A DNA stretch of 64,000 nucleotides from Pseudalkalibacillus salsuginis (GTDB lineage: Bacteria > Bacillota > Bacilli > Bacillales > Fictibacillaceae), in assembly GCF_021646685.1 (NCBI RefSeq), contig NZ_JAKJHW010000008.1, forward strand, positions 59,637-123,636, given 5' to 3'. The translations under genes were made by a program, and so were the position numbers. Below the pieces are notes generated by a model, which saw nothing but the letters and a program-made list of their open reading frames with translations, was not told the DNA's origin and ran no database searches. This document shows, one piece after another, positions 37,401-43,952 of this stretch (position 1 is its first letter; every line of letters begins with the position of its first letter).

Positions 37401-38661
37401 TGAAAAGGAAGGAACCTATTACCTTACCTATGCAATGAACTATCCGGAAGAGCTTGCTTATGCAACGAGCGACAGCCCGGAAGGTCCATGGGTGTATGGC
37501 GGTAAGCTGATGGATACCGTCTATAACAGCCCGACAAGCCATCCGGCCGTCATCGAATTTGAAGGAAAATCGTATCTCATTTATCATAATGCCGCATTGC
37601 CGACTGGCGGGGAATATAGACGTTCGGTTGCTATTGAGGAACTGATCTATAATCCGGACGGCTCGATTCAGAAAGTTGTGCCAACAGCTTCCGGAATCCA
37701 TTATTCTCCGTATTTACTGCAGGGATACGATAATCAAGACTCATATGTACGCCATGTGGACGGCGACATCCAGGTGGAGGATATGGAAAATGCCACCTAT
37801 GATTATCAATGGCACCAAGTAGCCGGGCTGGCAAACGATAAGGAAGAGTACGTATCCTTCCAGTCGGAGGACAATCCAGGGTTTTACTTGATCAGAGATG
37901 GCAGTGACATTAAACTAGCCAAGCATGACGGATCAGAAAAGTTTAAAGAACAAGCTACATTCAAAGTAACACCTGGCTTGGCTGAGGAAGACTGGACTTC
38001 GTTCCAGGCATACAAGGATGGCCGGTTCTTGTATCAGAAAGACGATCAGACGCTAGGAGTGCGTATGATTGATTCAGAGGAAGAAGAAAGAAGAGCAACT
38101 TTCAAGCTGAAAGAGTTCGAGGAAACCGATGAAACAGCACCGACAGCTCCAACCAATGTCGAAGCAACAGCCGTTTCGGAAAGTGGAGTGGAACTGAGCT
38201 GGGAAGCTTCCGAAGATAATGTAGGAGTAACCGGTTATACCGTTTACCGTGACGGGGAAAAGGTCGGTACAACAACATCGACTACTTTTCAGGACACCGG
38301 GTTAACCGATGCAACCACATATGAGTACACCGTGACAGCAGTAGATGCTGCTGGCAACATCTCAGAAGCCAGCGAACCTGTATCTGTCGCTACCACAACA
38401 AGCGTCGCCCATCTGGATGACTTGCTGGCACAATATGTGGAAAACGGCGACGTCAATGGTCCGTTGGTGAAAAAGCTGGAAAACAGCATGAAGCAAGTCA
38501 TCCACCACCAGGAAAATGGCCATGACATCCAGACAGTAAAACATCTCGAAAACTTCTTGAAACACCTCGACAAAGCCAAAGCTGCCCATGTTACAGAAGA
38601 TGCAAAAGAGGCGTTAAGTAAGCGGGCGGATCTTTTAATCGAGAAAGTTTTAAATCAATAA
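34435..38661 (+). CDS. Secreted two-propeller GH43 enzyme with AbfB arabinofuranose-binding domain (paralog 3)
   Basis: The 1408-residue protein has a signal peptide (about 1-28), LamG-like (about 38-245), two atrophied Ig-like domains (about 255-445) and a first GH43 propeller (about 450-765, base Asp507 in LRDPSIIRSPEGDKFYLLATD). A second, different GH43 propeller spans about 785-1095 (Asp801 in FSADPAAIEHDGKVYLYAG; acid Glu in GTFTEGPHIHEKEGTYYLTYA). An AbfB/CBM42-like domain follows (about 1096-1230; YVSFQSEDNPGFYLI), then FN3 (about 1235-1320) and the helical C-terminal domain. AbfB binds arabinofuranose side chains, which supports arabinan or arabinoxylan as substrate of the whole cluster. 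AGGAAGGAG precedes ATG 34435. Confidence 0.87.
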   Translation: MLKKRGISFALAVALVTSSFFTFGAIDASAAVEDKEILDYDMSDVNGTTVKDSTGNFNGTFVNPENAELITNDDTNTSVVSFKGGQTDSFIEIPKGVLDGMESMTVSSLVNWAGSGGAQWVYGFGQGDTHYVYYTPAYIGGSADRVGIATNGWRNETYAASPRLASGEWKLVTNVINGPEETLETYVDGELVATGSTNGITLADIKKTDGLSGYIGKSFYAADPYFNGMVADFEVYNDALTAEEVGTLYEKAVAKVEDIGNLNGYYVEKAAEELTLLHFLRYNDDAEQITTDLDFPDSGAYDTTITWESSNPDVISNDGKVNRPAYLEGDIAVTLTATISDGTDSVTKEFTLTVMRKMQDADAIEADTDALIVYNQGDVRGNLNLPTEGENGSTISWASSDTSLITTTGEVSRPAHGEGDVTVHLTATLTLNQETAVKEFTTRVKEMPENAEDNAAYMMTYFNGEAYEDGEQIRFAFSDGNDVTQWNEINNGEPVITSHLGEKGLRDPSIIRSPEGDKFYLLATDLKVYGTGGNWARTVREGSNSLMIWESTDLVNWSKQRMVEITTPETGNTWAPEVFYDDSTGEYIVYWSSFVYDSVADRYGDGKSHNRIMYAKTRDFHTFTEPKTLLDLGHDILDTVAIEHNDKIYRITKGTYYSEKEWAGEEIREHVFQEVGDSFFGDFELVKEGIGMDVLDHGEGAEIFKSNTEEDKFYLLIDEYGGGRGYTLFETTDIDSADWKLSEDINLPDRPRHGDVMSITQEEYERLQNNIPHAEEGDIPTQPEPNDIVGNPIIKDRFSADPAAIEHDGKVYLYAGHDQASVTGNFFNMKEWDIYSSSDMKSWELEGSVPRTTFEWGNGNTAWASEPIEKNGKFYWYVTVENSDLNAPGMAIGVAESDDPVTGWKDAIGGPLVKSTDTKNPDNMGNGYAWDDIDPTVFIDDEGQAYLYWGNTKLYYAKLKDNMIEFDGEIHEVEIEGMPGTFTEGPHIHEKEGTYYLTYAMNYPEELAYATSDSPEGPWVYGGKLMDTVYNSPTSHPAVIEFEGKSYLIYHNAALPTGGEYRRSVAIEELIYNPDGSIQKVVPTASGIHYSPYLLQGYDNQDSYVRHVDGDIQVEDMENATYDYQWHQVAGLANDKEEYVSFQSEDNPGFYLIRDGSDIKLAKHDGSEKFKEQATFKVTPGLAEEDWTSFQAYKDGRFLYQKDDQTLGVRMIDSEEEERRATFKLKEFEETDETAPTAPTNVEATAVSESGVELSWEASEDNVGVTGYTVYRDGEKVGTTTSTTFQDTGLTDATTYEYTVTAVDAAGNISEASEPVSVATTTSVAHLDDLLAQYVENGDVNGPLVKKLENSMKQVIHHQENGHDIQTVKHLENFLKHLDKAKAAHVTEDAKEALSKRADLLIEKVLNQ

Positions 38662-38673
38662 GGTTTACTTGTG

Positions 38674-38705
38674 AGCAGGAGGGGTGCCCCTCCTGCTTAT
38701 TTAAT
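38674..38705 (+). terminator. Terminator of the GH43 cluster
   Basis: AGCAGGAGGGG and CCCCTCCTGCT form a perfect GC-rich stem with a tiny loop, followed by TATTTAATTAA. It lies 12 bases after the stop codon of GH43 gene 3. Confidence 0.8.
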
Positions 38706-38715
38706 TAACCGGTTT

Positions 38716-38827
38716 AAGAAAGTATAAAAATTTTGTTTCGATGAAGTGATGTCTAGCTCCAACGCCCAACCACTTGGATCACTTCAGTCCTTCGTGGCTG
38801 ATCAGATAATGAAGTAGGCTTTCTTAA
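38716..38827. repeat. Dispersed intergenic repeat, copy C (internally deleted)
   Basis: It starts AAGAAAGTATAAAA and keeps CTAGCTCCAACGCCCAACC and CACTTGGATCACTTCAGTCC. It then jumps directly to TTCGTGGCTGATCAG, lacking the central GCGGCGG...GACTTCCAGTGACC segment, and ends with TTCTTAA. The deletion removes one side of the central stem. Confidence 0.8.
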
Positions 38828-38863
38828 GATGTTAAAATTGCTTTATCGGTTCTTTTTTTTTCG

Positions 38864-38878
38864 TATCGCCTGGCGATA
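38864..38878. promoter_or_regulatory. TATCGCC-N-GGCGATA palindrome, copy 1
   Basis: TATCGCCTGGCGATA is a perfect 7+1+7 palindrome preceded by CGGTTCTTTTTTTTTCG. It lies 54 bases upstream of the MerR/coiled-coil gene. Two more copies occur within 1.2 kb. It is a candidate binding site of the neighbouring protein and resembles RacA ram sites. Confidence 0.75.
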
Positions 38879-38932
38879 TAACTTGCAATTAAAGTTGAAA
38901 ACCTTCATATTTAATAGAGAAGGAGGCCCGAT

Positions 38933-39673
38933 ATGCGACGCGATATACAACCAAATGAACGAGCATTCTCTACTAAAGAAGTTGCAGAAGAAGTGAATAT
39001 TGCCACTCCTACTGTCCGAAAGTATGGGCAGATCTTAGAACGGAATGGATACGAGTTTTTGAAAGATGGCGATCGACGTATCTTTGTTCAAAGTGACATC
39101 GGAGCGCTTATAGCGTTACGCGATACGGACAAGCCCCTTGACGAAACGGCTAAAGACCTTGTGTATCAACAAAGAGAAAATTTGAAAGTCTCTAATGAAA
39201 CAGAGATAGCGATATCCGATACATATAAAAATGTGCCGCATGACCCTAATCAATTAAAAGAGGTCTTAATGTATGTCGTCAATGAACTCGCAGCTACACG
39301 GGAAATGAATGTCCAATTGACAAACGATATGTCACAGCTTAAAACAACAGTTTCACGACTCCAGCAAGATCATCATGCTATAAGTTCTAATATCGGGAAT
39401 TCAGCTCAAAAAACGAATGCTAAAATTGAAAATTTGACCAAGCAACAAAATACTTATTACGAAACCTTATTAGAACAGGAAAAACATCATTATGAAGAAT
39501 TGCTGCAACAAGAAAAGCAAAAAAGTGAACTCTTACAAAAAGAAATACAAAGTATGAGGGAAGAGCAGATAAAAGAATGGCGTTCACAAAATGATTTTAA
39601 TAAACGTTTAGAAGATGCGATACAAAAACCTAAAGGAAAACGGAGCGGTTTATTCTCTTTATTCCGAAAATAA
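38933..39673 (+). CDS. RacA-like DNA-binding protein (MerR-type helix-turn-helix plus long coiled coil)
   Basis: The 246-residue protein starts with a MerR-like winged helix (about 10-75; AFSTKEVAEEVNIATPTVRKYGQILERNGYEF, then DRRIFVQSDIGALIALRD). A long glutamate/glutamine-rich coiled coil runs over about 105-230, and the end is short and basic (KGKRSGLFSLFRK). This is the plan of RacA and of DUF3967 proteins often found on Bacillus plasmids and mobile DNA. RacA binds GC-rich palindromes and tethers chromosome origins to the cell pole. AAGGAGG lies 6 bases before ATG 38933. Three identical-core palindromes surround the gene, and a decayed partial copy lies downstream. A chromosome or element partitioning role is inferred; transcriptional regulation is the alternative. 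Confidence 0.75.
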   Translation: MRRDIQPNERAFSTKEVAEEVNIATPTVRKYGQILERNGYEFLKDGDRRIFVQSDIGALIALRDTDKPLDETAKDLVYQQRENLKVSNETEIAISDTYKNVPHDPNQLKEVLMYVVNELAATREMNVQLTNDMSQLKTTVSRLQQDHHAISSNIGNSAQKTNAKIENLTKQQNTYYETLLEQEKHHYEELLQQEKQKSELLQKEIQSMREEQIKEWRSQNDFNKRLEDAIQKPKGKRSGLFSLFRK

Positions 39674-39841
39674 GTCAGCTATTGTATATATTTACCAAAA
39701 GTAGATGAGGGGTTCAATTTAAATTCATTGGAAATACATGTAAGCGATATGCGCCATTCATAACCTATGACGGTTTAAAAAACAGAAATCATCCTTATTG
39801 AGCTGGTCGAGAAATAAATGGTCGGTTCTTTTTTTGTGTCG

Positions 39842-39856
39842 TATCGCCAGGCGATA
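39842..39856. promoter_or_regulatory. TATCGCC-N-GGCGATA palindrome, copy 2
   Basis: TATCGCCAGGCGATA has the same two arms as copies 1 and 3, with A at the centre. It is also preceded by CGGTTCTTTTTTTGTGTCG. It sits immediately upstream of the decayed partial copy of the RacA-like gene. Confidence 0.75.
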
Positions 39857-39990
39857 TGAATCGATGTTTCTTTGTTTTCAATCTTACATCGTGGTACTTG
39901 TAGCGTTACGCGATACGGACAAACAAGTCCTTTAAGAATTCATGCGTAACTTGTTTATGGCGATACCCGATACAAATGTGCCCCTGGGAC
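39857..39990 (+). pseudogene. Decayed partial copy of the RacA-like gene
   Basis: TCTTTGTTTTCAA..., TAGCGTTACGCGATACGGAC (39902-39921) and GGCGATACCCGATACAAATG (39959-39978) match the intact gene at 39068-39083, 39112-39131 and 39209-39237 in the same order. Insertions, deletions and stop codons lie between, so nothing can be translated. The palindrome and T-run upstream are copied as well, indicating that a gene-plus-site unit was once duplicated or that two related elements met here. Confidence 0.65.
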
Positions 39991-40031
39991 TGTAATTAAC
40001 AAAGATTCTTAACGGTGTCTTTTTTTGTTTG

Positions 40032-40046
40032 TATCGCCGGGCGATA
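40032..40046. promoter_or_regulatory. TATCGCC-N-GGCGATA palindrome, copy 3
   Basis: TATCGCCGGGCGATA again has identical arms and a different central base (G). It follows CGGTGTCTTTTTTTGTTTG, matching the flank of the other two copies. Confidence 0.75.
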
Positions 40047-40565
40047 TACTAAAGGGGACAACACCGATATTCGAAATTTCTATATTCCGACAATTAAGCA
40101 CCATTTTCTTAAATCACAACAATTTCCCGAGAAATATCTACAAATTTTGAGTACATATCGAAAAAAATAAAACGGTGTTGAAGTAACTTTTTCGATAAGT
40201 CCTATTGCTGAAGAAGTAAAAAAGATTGATTACTATGAATAAAATCGTTGCTGCAATCAAAAAATTAACCATTGTAACCACCTCATATTTGTATTATCCT
40301 TTTTCCTTCACACTAAACTTCATTTTTTGAAGTGAAGGATAAGTAAGAAAGAAATACTGAAAATAAAGTTGTTACTAGGTCAAGTTTTCGACCACATAGT
40401 AAAGATAATTAAGATGGATAAGACATACTGATGGGATTGTCCATCCCATCTTGATCCAAGGCCGAACCTCTTATACCCCCTTTTAAATATTTTCTGCATA
40501 AAGATTAGACTTCTGGTTAATCTATGACTGTATTTAATTAAAATCCCGATATTAGGAGGTTTCTT

Positions 40566-40871
40566 ATGTTGAACAAAAAGTTGATCGCCGTTCTTTTTAC
40601 AATGGCACTTGTTTTTACTTCACTTGGGGCACCGGCATTAGCCACCGGTGACGATGATCGTATTATGAATGAGGATAATGGAGACCGAATCGGCACAGGT
40701 GTCCGAACAAACCAGGACAATGACAGGGTTGGCATTCGTGATGCTGATGACCGTGTTGGGATTCGTGAAACCGGTGCTCCTAGAGATCGTAACTGGGAAT
40801 GGATCGGTTTAGCAGGATTGTTAGGACTATTAGGGCTTAGAAGAAGAGAAGACCGTCGCGTAACAGACTGA
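40566..40871 (+). CDS. Small exported protein with WGxxGxxG-like C-terminal anchor
   Basis: The 101-residue protein has a cleavable signal peptide (about 1-26, ending APALATG). A very charged Asp/Arg-rich middle follows, with repeats DDRIMNEDNGDRIGTG, NDRVGIRDADDRVGIRE and so on. A C-terminal hydrophobic hairpin-like segment WEWIGLAGLLGLLGL is followed by RRRED. This matches the WGxxGxxG family of small Gram-positive proteins, with W-G replaced by W-I. Function is unknown; the C-terminal segment resembles sorting or membrane-anchor signals. TTAGGAGG precedes the ATG. It is monocistronic, with a terminator at 40881. Confidence 0.75.
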   Translation: MLNKKLIAVLFTMALVFTSLGAPALATGDDDRIMNEDNGDRIGTGVRTNQDNDRVGIRDADDRVGIRETGAPRDRNWEWIGLAGLLGLLGLRRREDRRVTD

Positions 40872-40880
40872 AGAAGGATT

Positions 40881-40917
40881 TCCCTATACCCTTAATAAGG
40901 AGTGTAGGGATTTTTTT
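40881..40917 (+). terminator. Terminator after the small exported protein
   Basis: TCCCTATAC pairs with GTGTAGGGA around CCTTAATAAGGA, followed by TTTTTTT. Confidence 0.85.
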
Positions 40918-41099
40918 ATGTGAAAAACATCTCGAAAAGCCGCAGGAATTAGCGATGGAATGATTTCTTTGAAAATCTTTAGAAAAATGGAAGCCATCAT
41001 GCTCTGTGAGCCTGTGTTATAAAGGTTCATCCTTTTGTTTGAAATTCAGAAGCAATTTTCGTAAGGTGTATTCAGAATTACATGGGAGGCCTCAGAGGC

Positions 41100-41270
41100 A
41101 TGGGAAAATACAAGAAATCTGATAGGGCAGAGACGAAAAAGCGCTGCCGATTGAATGAAAATGACATCAGAATGGCGAAGGAACTCGGTATGACACCAAA
41201 AAGTCTGATTAAAAAAGTCTGGATCAGGGATATATATGAAAATAAATTTGGAAAGGTACTTGGATCGTAA
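41100..41270 (+). CDS. Small basic protein of unknown function
   Basis: This is a 56-residue frame from ATG 41100 (MGKYKKSDRAETKKR start), with LNENDIRMAKELGMTPKSLIKKVW and WIRDIYENKFGKVL further on. The amphipathic helices and the phrase resembling a short helix-turn-helix look like real protein, and GGGAGG lies 10 bases upstream. Starting at ATG 41082 would add six residues. No family was recognised. A seven-base-pair hairpin (AGATGGT/ACCATCT) follows at 41274-41290. Confidence 0.55.
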   Translation: MGKYKKSDRAETKKRCRLNENDIRMAKELGMTPKSLIKKVWIRDIYENKFGKVLGS

Positions 41271-41715
41271 TGAAGATGGTTGTACCATCTGGAAAGGAGG
41301 GAGTAAGGCGAAGCTGTAATATAAGGAAATCCGCATATAGACAAGCGTAAGCTATACTCTACACAAGAATGAGGAAAAAACAGCAATTACCCATTAATCG
41401 ATCTCTACCAGGCCTGGTATTGGACGTATGAATACTATACTTACCCCCAACACAATTCGAGTTTGATTGAATTGTGTAATTCTTCAAACAATCGTATCTA
41501 AAACCTTGCCAATTTGTTACAATATGAGGGAAAATTTTTAAAAAACAAGGATTTTGTCTTATCATTCCGAAATTATAATGGATAGGATTTTTCTCAAATG
41601 TCCCAGACATGAACCCTGAGGAATTGTACCTAGCAGGTAAGGTTTTTCAGGGTTTTCAATAAATGGTTTTGATGATCAAGGCGGCAGGTAGATAACTAGA
41701 GGGGGATTGTATTCA
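41271..41715. other. Gene-free stretch before the moxR-type operon
   Basis: Two inverted repeats are visible: AGATGGT/ACCATCT (41274-41290) and ACACAATTC/GAATTGTGT (41450-41477). A weak AACCCTGA/TCAGGGTT hairpin followed by TTC lies at 41612-41654. The promoter of the downstream operon must lie here but no clear -35/-10 pair was found. Confidence 0.4.
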
Positions 41716-42690
41716 ATGTCAGCAAAAAGCATCAGATATGAGTCATATCATCCACAATTAGAAAAAATAGTGGAAAACGTAGAAAAAGTAATGGTTGGAA
41801 AGAGAAAAGCGACCGAATTAAGTATCATTTCACTATTAACTGGAGGACACATATTACTAGAGGATGTACCGGGTGTCGGAAAAACGATGATGGTCCGTTC
41901 CATCGCACAATCGGTAGGAGCAAAATTCAACCGGATCCAATTTACCCCTGATCTGTTACCTTCAGATTTGACCGGGGTTTCAGTATATAACCAAAAGAAT
42001 ATGGATTTCGAATTCCGTCCTGGACCATTAATGGGAAACATCGTCCTTGCCGACGAAATCAACCGGACTTCTCCTAAAACACAATCAGCCCTTTTGGAAG
42101 CGATGGAGGAGCAGAGTATTACAGTTGACGGTTTTACCCATCATTTACCAAAGCCTTTTTTTGTGATGGCGACCCAAAACCCGATCGAATACGAAGGTAC
42201 ATACCCATTGCCAGAAGCACAGTTGGATCGGTTCCTATTGAAAATCAATATGGGCTACCCATCTGCAAGTGAAGAACTTCAGGTCCTGACACGCAATGAA
42301 AGGCAACATCCGATCGAAAAGTTGACGCCTGTCCTCCAGCTTGATGATTTGCTTGAATTGCAGAATCAAGTCAAATCCGTCTATGTTGAGGAAACGGTAA
42401 AACAATACATCATTGATATTGTCATTCGTACGAGGAAACATAGTGGAATCCATCTCGGGGTCAGCCCTCGTGGTTCTTTAGCGCTCATGAAAACAGCCCA
42501 AGCTTATGCACTGTTGTTAAACCGGGATTATATCGTGCCGGATGATGTGAAGTATTTAGCACCGAATGTATTGTGCCACAGAATCATCTTGAAGCCTGAA
42601 GCCCGCTTCGATGGTTACACACCTGAGAAGATCGTCAATGAAATATTGGAACGTACGCCAGTTCCGGTGCTTAGGAAAGAAAAGGCATGA
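41716..42690 (+). CDS. yeaC: MoxR-family AAA ATPase (YeaC)
   Basis: The 324-residue protein has Walker A GVGKTMMVRSIA, Walker B LADEINRTSPKTQSALLEAMEE and sensor segment FVMATQNPIEYEGTYPLPEAQLDRF, the hallmarks of MoxR ATPases. These are thought to act as chaperones that activate partner proteins, usually with a DUF58 protein. The DUF58 gene follows with a four-base overlap. ATG 41716 has AGAGGGGG 10 bases upstream; the in-frame TTG 41707 is too close to it. The order yeaC-yeaD-yebA-guaA-pbuG is the same in B. subtilis. Confidence 0.93.
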   Translation: MSAKSIRYESYHPQLEKIVENVEKVMVGKRKATELSIISLLTGGHILLEDVPGVGKTMMVRSIAQSVGAKFNRIQFTPDLLPSDLTGVSVYNQKNMDFEFRPGPLMGNIVLADEINRTSPKTQSALLEAMEEQSITVDGFTHHLPKPFFVMATQNPIEYEGTYPLPEAQLDRFLLKINMGYPSASEELQVLTRNERQHPIEKLTPVLQLDDLLELQNQVKSVYVEETVKQYIIDIVIRTRKHSGIHLGVSPRGSLALMKTAQAYALLLNRDYIVPDDVKYLAPNVLCHRIILKPEARFDGYTPEKIVNEILERTPVPVLRKEKA

Positions 42691-43952
42691 TAAAAAAACA
42701 ACTGGCTAAATATCGCACAACGTTCGGCATGATCGGTCTCGTTTTGCTGTTAGGAAGTTCATTTTCCTATGCGATGTTCCAGGGTGGATTCGTTAGCTGG
42801 TTTCTGTTCTATTCTGTACTACCGCTTGTACTTTATACAGTCTTCATACTGACATTCCGTTTATCCAGGATTTCTGTGGAACGTCATATTGAGAGCTCGA
42901 ACTTCATTTCAGGAGAGGAAATGAAAGTCACCATCACGATCTACAGCCGATTTCCGATACCGTTGTTCTTTTTAGTGGTGAAAGATGGGCTCCCAAGACT
43001 GATGGCCCCCTATGCTGATGGTCAAGGATATAGCTATCAATCTCAGGCAAAAGCGCTGTTATTCCCTCTTTTTAAAAGAAGAGTGAGTTACGGTTATCTC
43101 GTCAAACCGATTCCACGTGGGATCCATCGTTTTAAATCTGTGTCATTGGAGACAGGAGATCTGTTCGGCTTCATTTCACAATCCGTCCAGATCCCCGTAC
43201 AGAAAACGATCCAAGTCTATCCGAAGACGTATTCGTTGGCAGGATGGAATGTATTTGAAACCCATCCTTCTGGAATGAAAAGGGCTGGGAAGCAAGCTCA
43301 CCAGGATTTCACATCGGCGGTCAGCATCCGGGATTATACACCTGGTGATAAGCTGAGCTGGCTGCATTGGAAGGCGACTGCACGCTCAAACAAGCTGGTT
43401 ACAAAAGTTTTCGAAACACAAAGGAATGATGATTTCGTCATTTTTCTTGACGGAAGTCATCCAAGCTATGATCGGAATGGACAGCAGTCATTTGAGAGGG
43501 CTGTCTCCTTAGCGGCTTCAATATTGAAGTATTCGATCAGTAAAGGGACTTCGGTTGAATTCCATAGCGTATCTAAAGAGCATACGAACATGTCTTTCCA
43601 AACCGGTCAAAATTACGAAGCGAAGCTCATGTACCATTTAGCACAGATCCAGCCTGATACGAAAACACCACTTACGGACGTTCTGAAAAGGGAAGTCCAT
43701 GAAATGTCAAAGGGTGTTACGGTGCTGTTGATCAGTCCGGACTTGTCTGATTCGTTCATTTTTACGATGGAACGCATGGCGGCAAACAAAATACAAACCA
43801 TTTTCTTCTATATAGCAAAACAGAAAACACTATCGGATGAGGAAAAAAATCTGTTGACAAGGTTGCGTGCCCGAGAGATTACCGTGTATCCAGTGAATCA
43901 TGATAACTTCGGTGAAGTTGTGAAGGCGGGTGTCAAAAATGCCACAGTATGA
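42687..43952 (+). CDS. yeaD: DUF58 domain protein (YeaD)
   Basis: The 421-residue protein has two N-terminal transmembrane segments (about 12-55), a beta-rich middle domain and the DUF58 signature DYTPGDKLSWLHWKATARSNKLVTKVFE. A VWA-like C-terminal part follows (FVIFLDGSHPSY and later GVTVLLISPD). DUF58 proteins pair with MoxR ATPases in membrane-associated complexes of unclear function. ATG 42687 overlaps the moxR stop (ATGA), and its own 3' end overlaps the transglutaminase gene, so the three genes are translationally linked. Confidence 0.9.
   Translation: MIKKQLAKYRTTFGMIGLVLLLGSSFSYAMFQGGFVSWFLFYSVLPLVLYTVFILTFRLSRISVERHIESSNFISGEEMKVTITIYSRFPIPLFFLVVKDGLPRLMAPYADGQGYSYQSQAKALLFPLFKRRVSYGYLVKPIPRGIHRFKSVSLETGDLFGFISQSVQIPVQKTIQVYPKTYSLAGWNVFETHPSGMKRAGKQAHQDFTSAVSIRDYTPGDKLSWLHWKATARSNKLVTKVFETQRNDDFVIFLDGSHPSYDRNGQQSFERAVSLAASILKYSISKGTSVEFHSVSKEHTNMSFQTGQNYEAKLMYHLAQIQPDTKTPLTDVLKREVHEMSKGVTVLLISPDLSDSFIFTMERMAANKIQTIFFYIAKQKTLSDEEKNLLTRLRAREITVYPVNHDNFGEVVKAGVKNATV

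Larger units (their letters stand above)
39674..40565. other. AT-rich gene-free region with gene remnant and palindromes
   Basis: This holds no intact gene. It contains a decayed copy of part of the RacA-like gene (39857-39990), two TATCGCC-N-GGCGATA palindromes, and a CCTTCAC/GTGAAGG inverted repeat near 40301-40346. A short frame from ATG 40236 (31 codons, MNKIVAAIKKLTIVTTSYL) lacks a ribosome binding site. It looks like the eroded remains of an inserted element. Confidence 0.55.

Noticed and set aside
38864..40046. CRISPR array or phage attachment site as an explanation of the three palindromes
   Set aside because: The spacing is irregular (978 and 190 bases) and units are short palindromes without spacers; no integrase or cas gene is present.
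40236..40331. 31-codon frame MNKIVAAIKK...
   Set aside because: No ribosome binding site, located in eroded AT-rich sequence, and no recognisable family.
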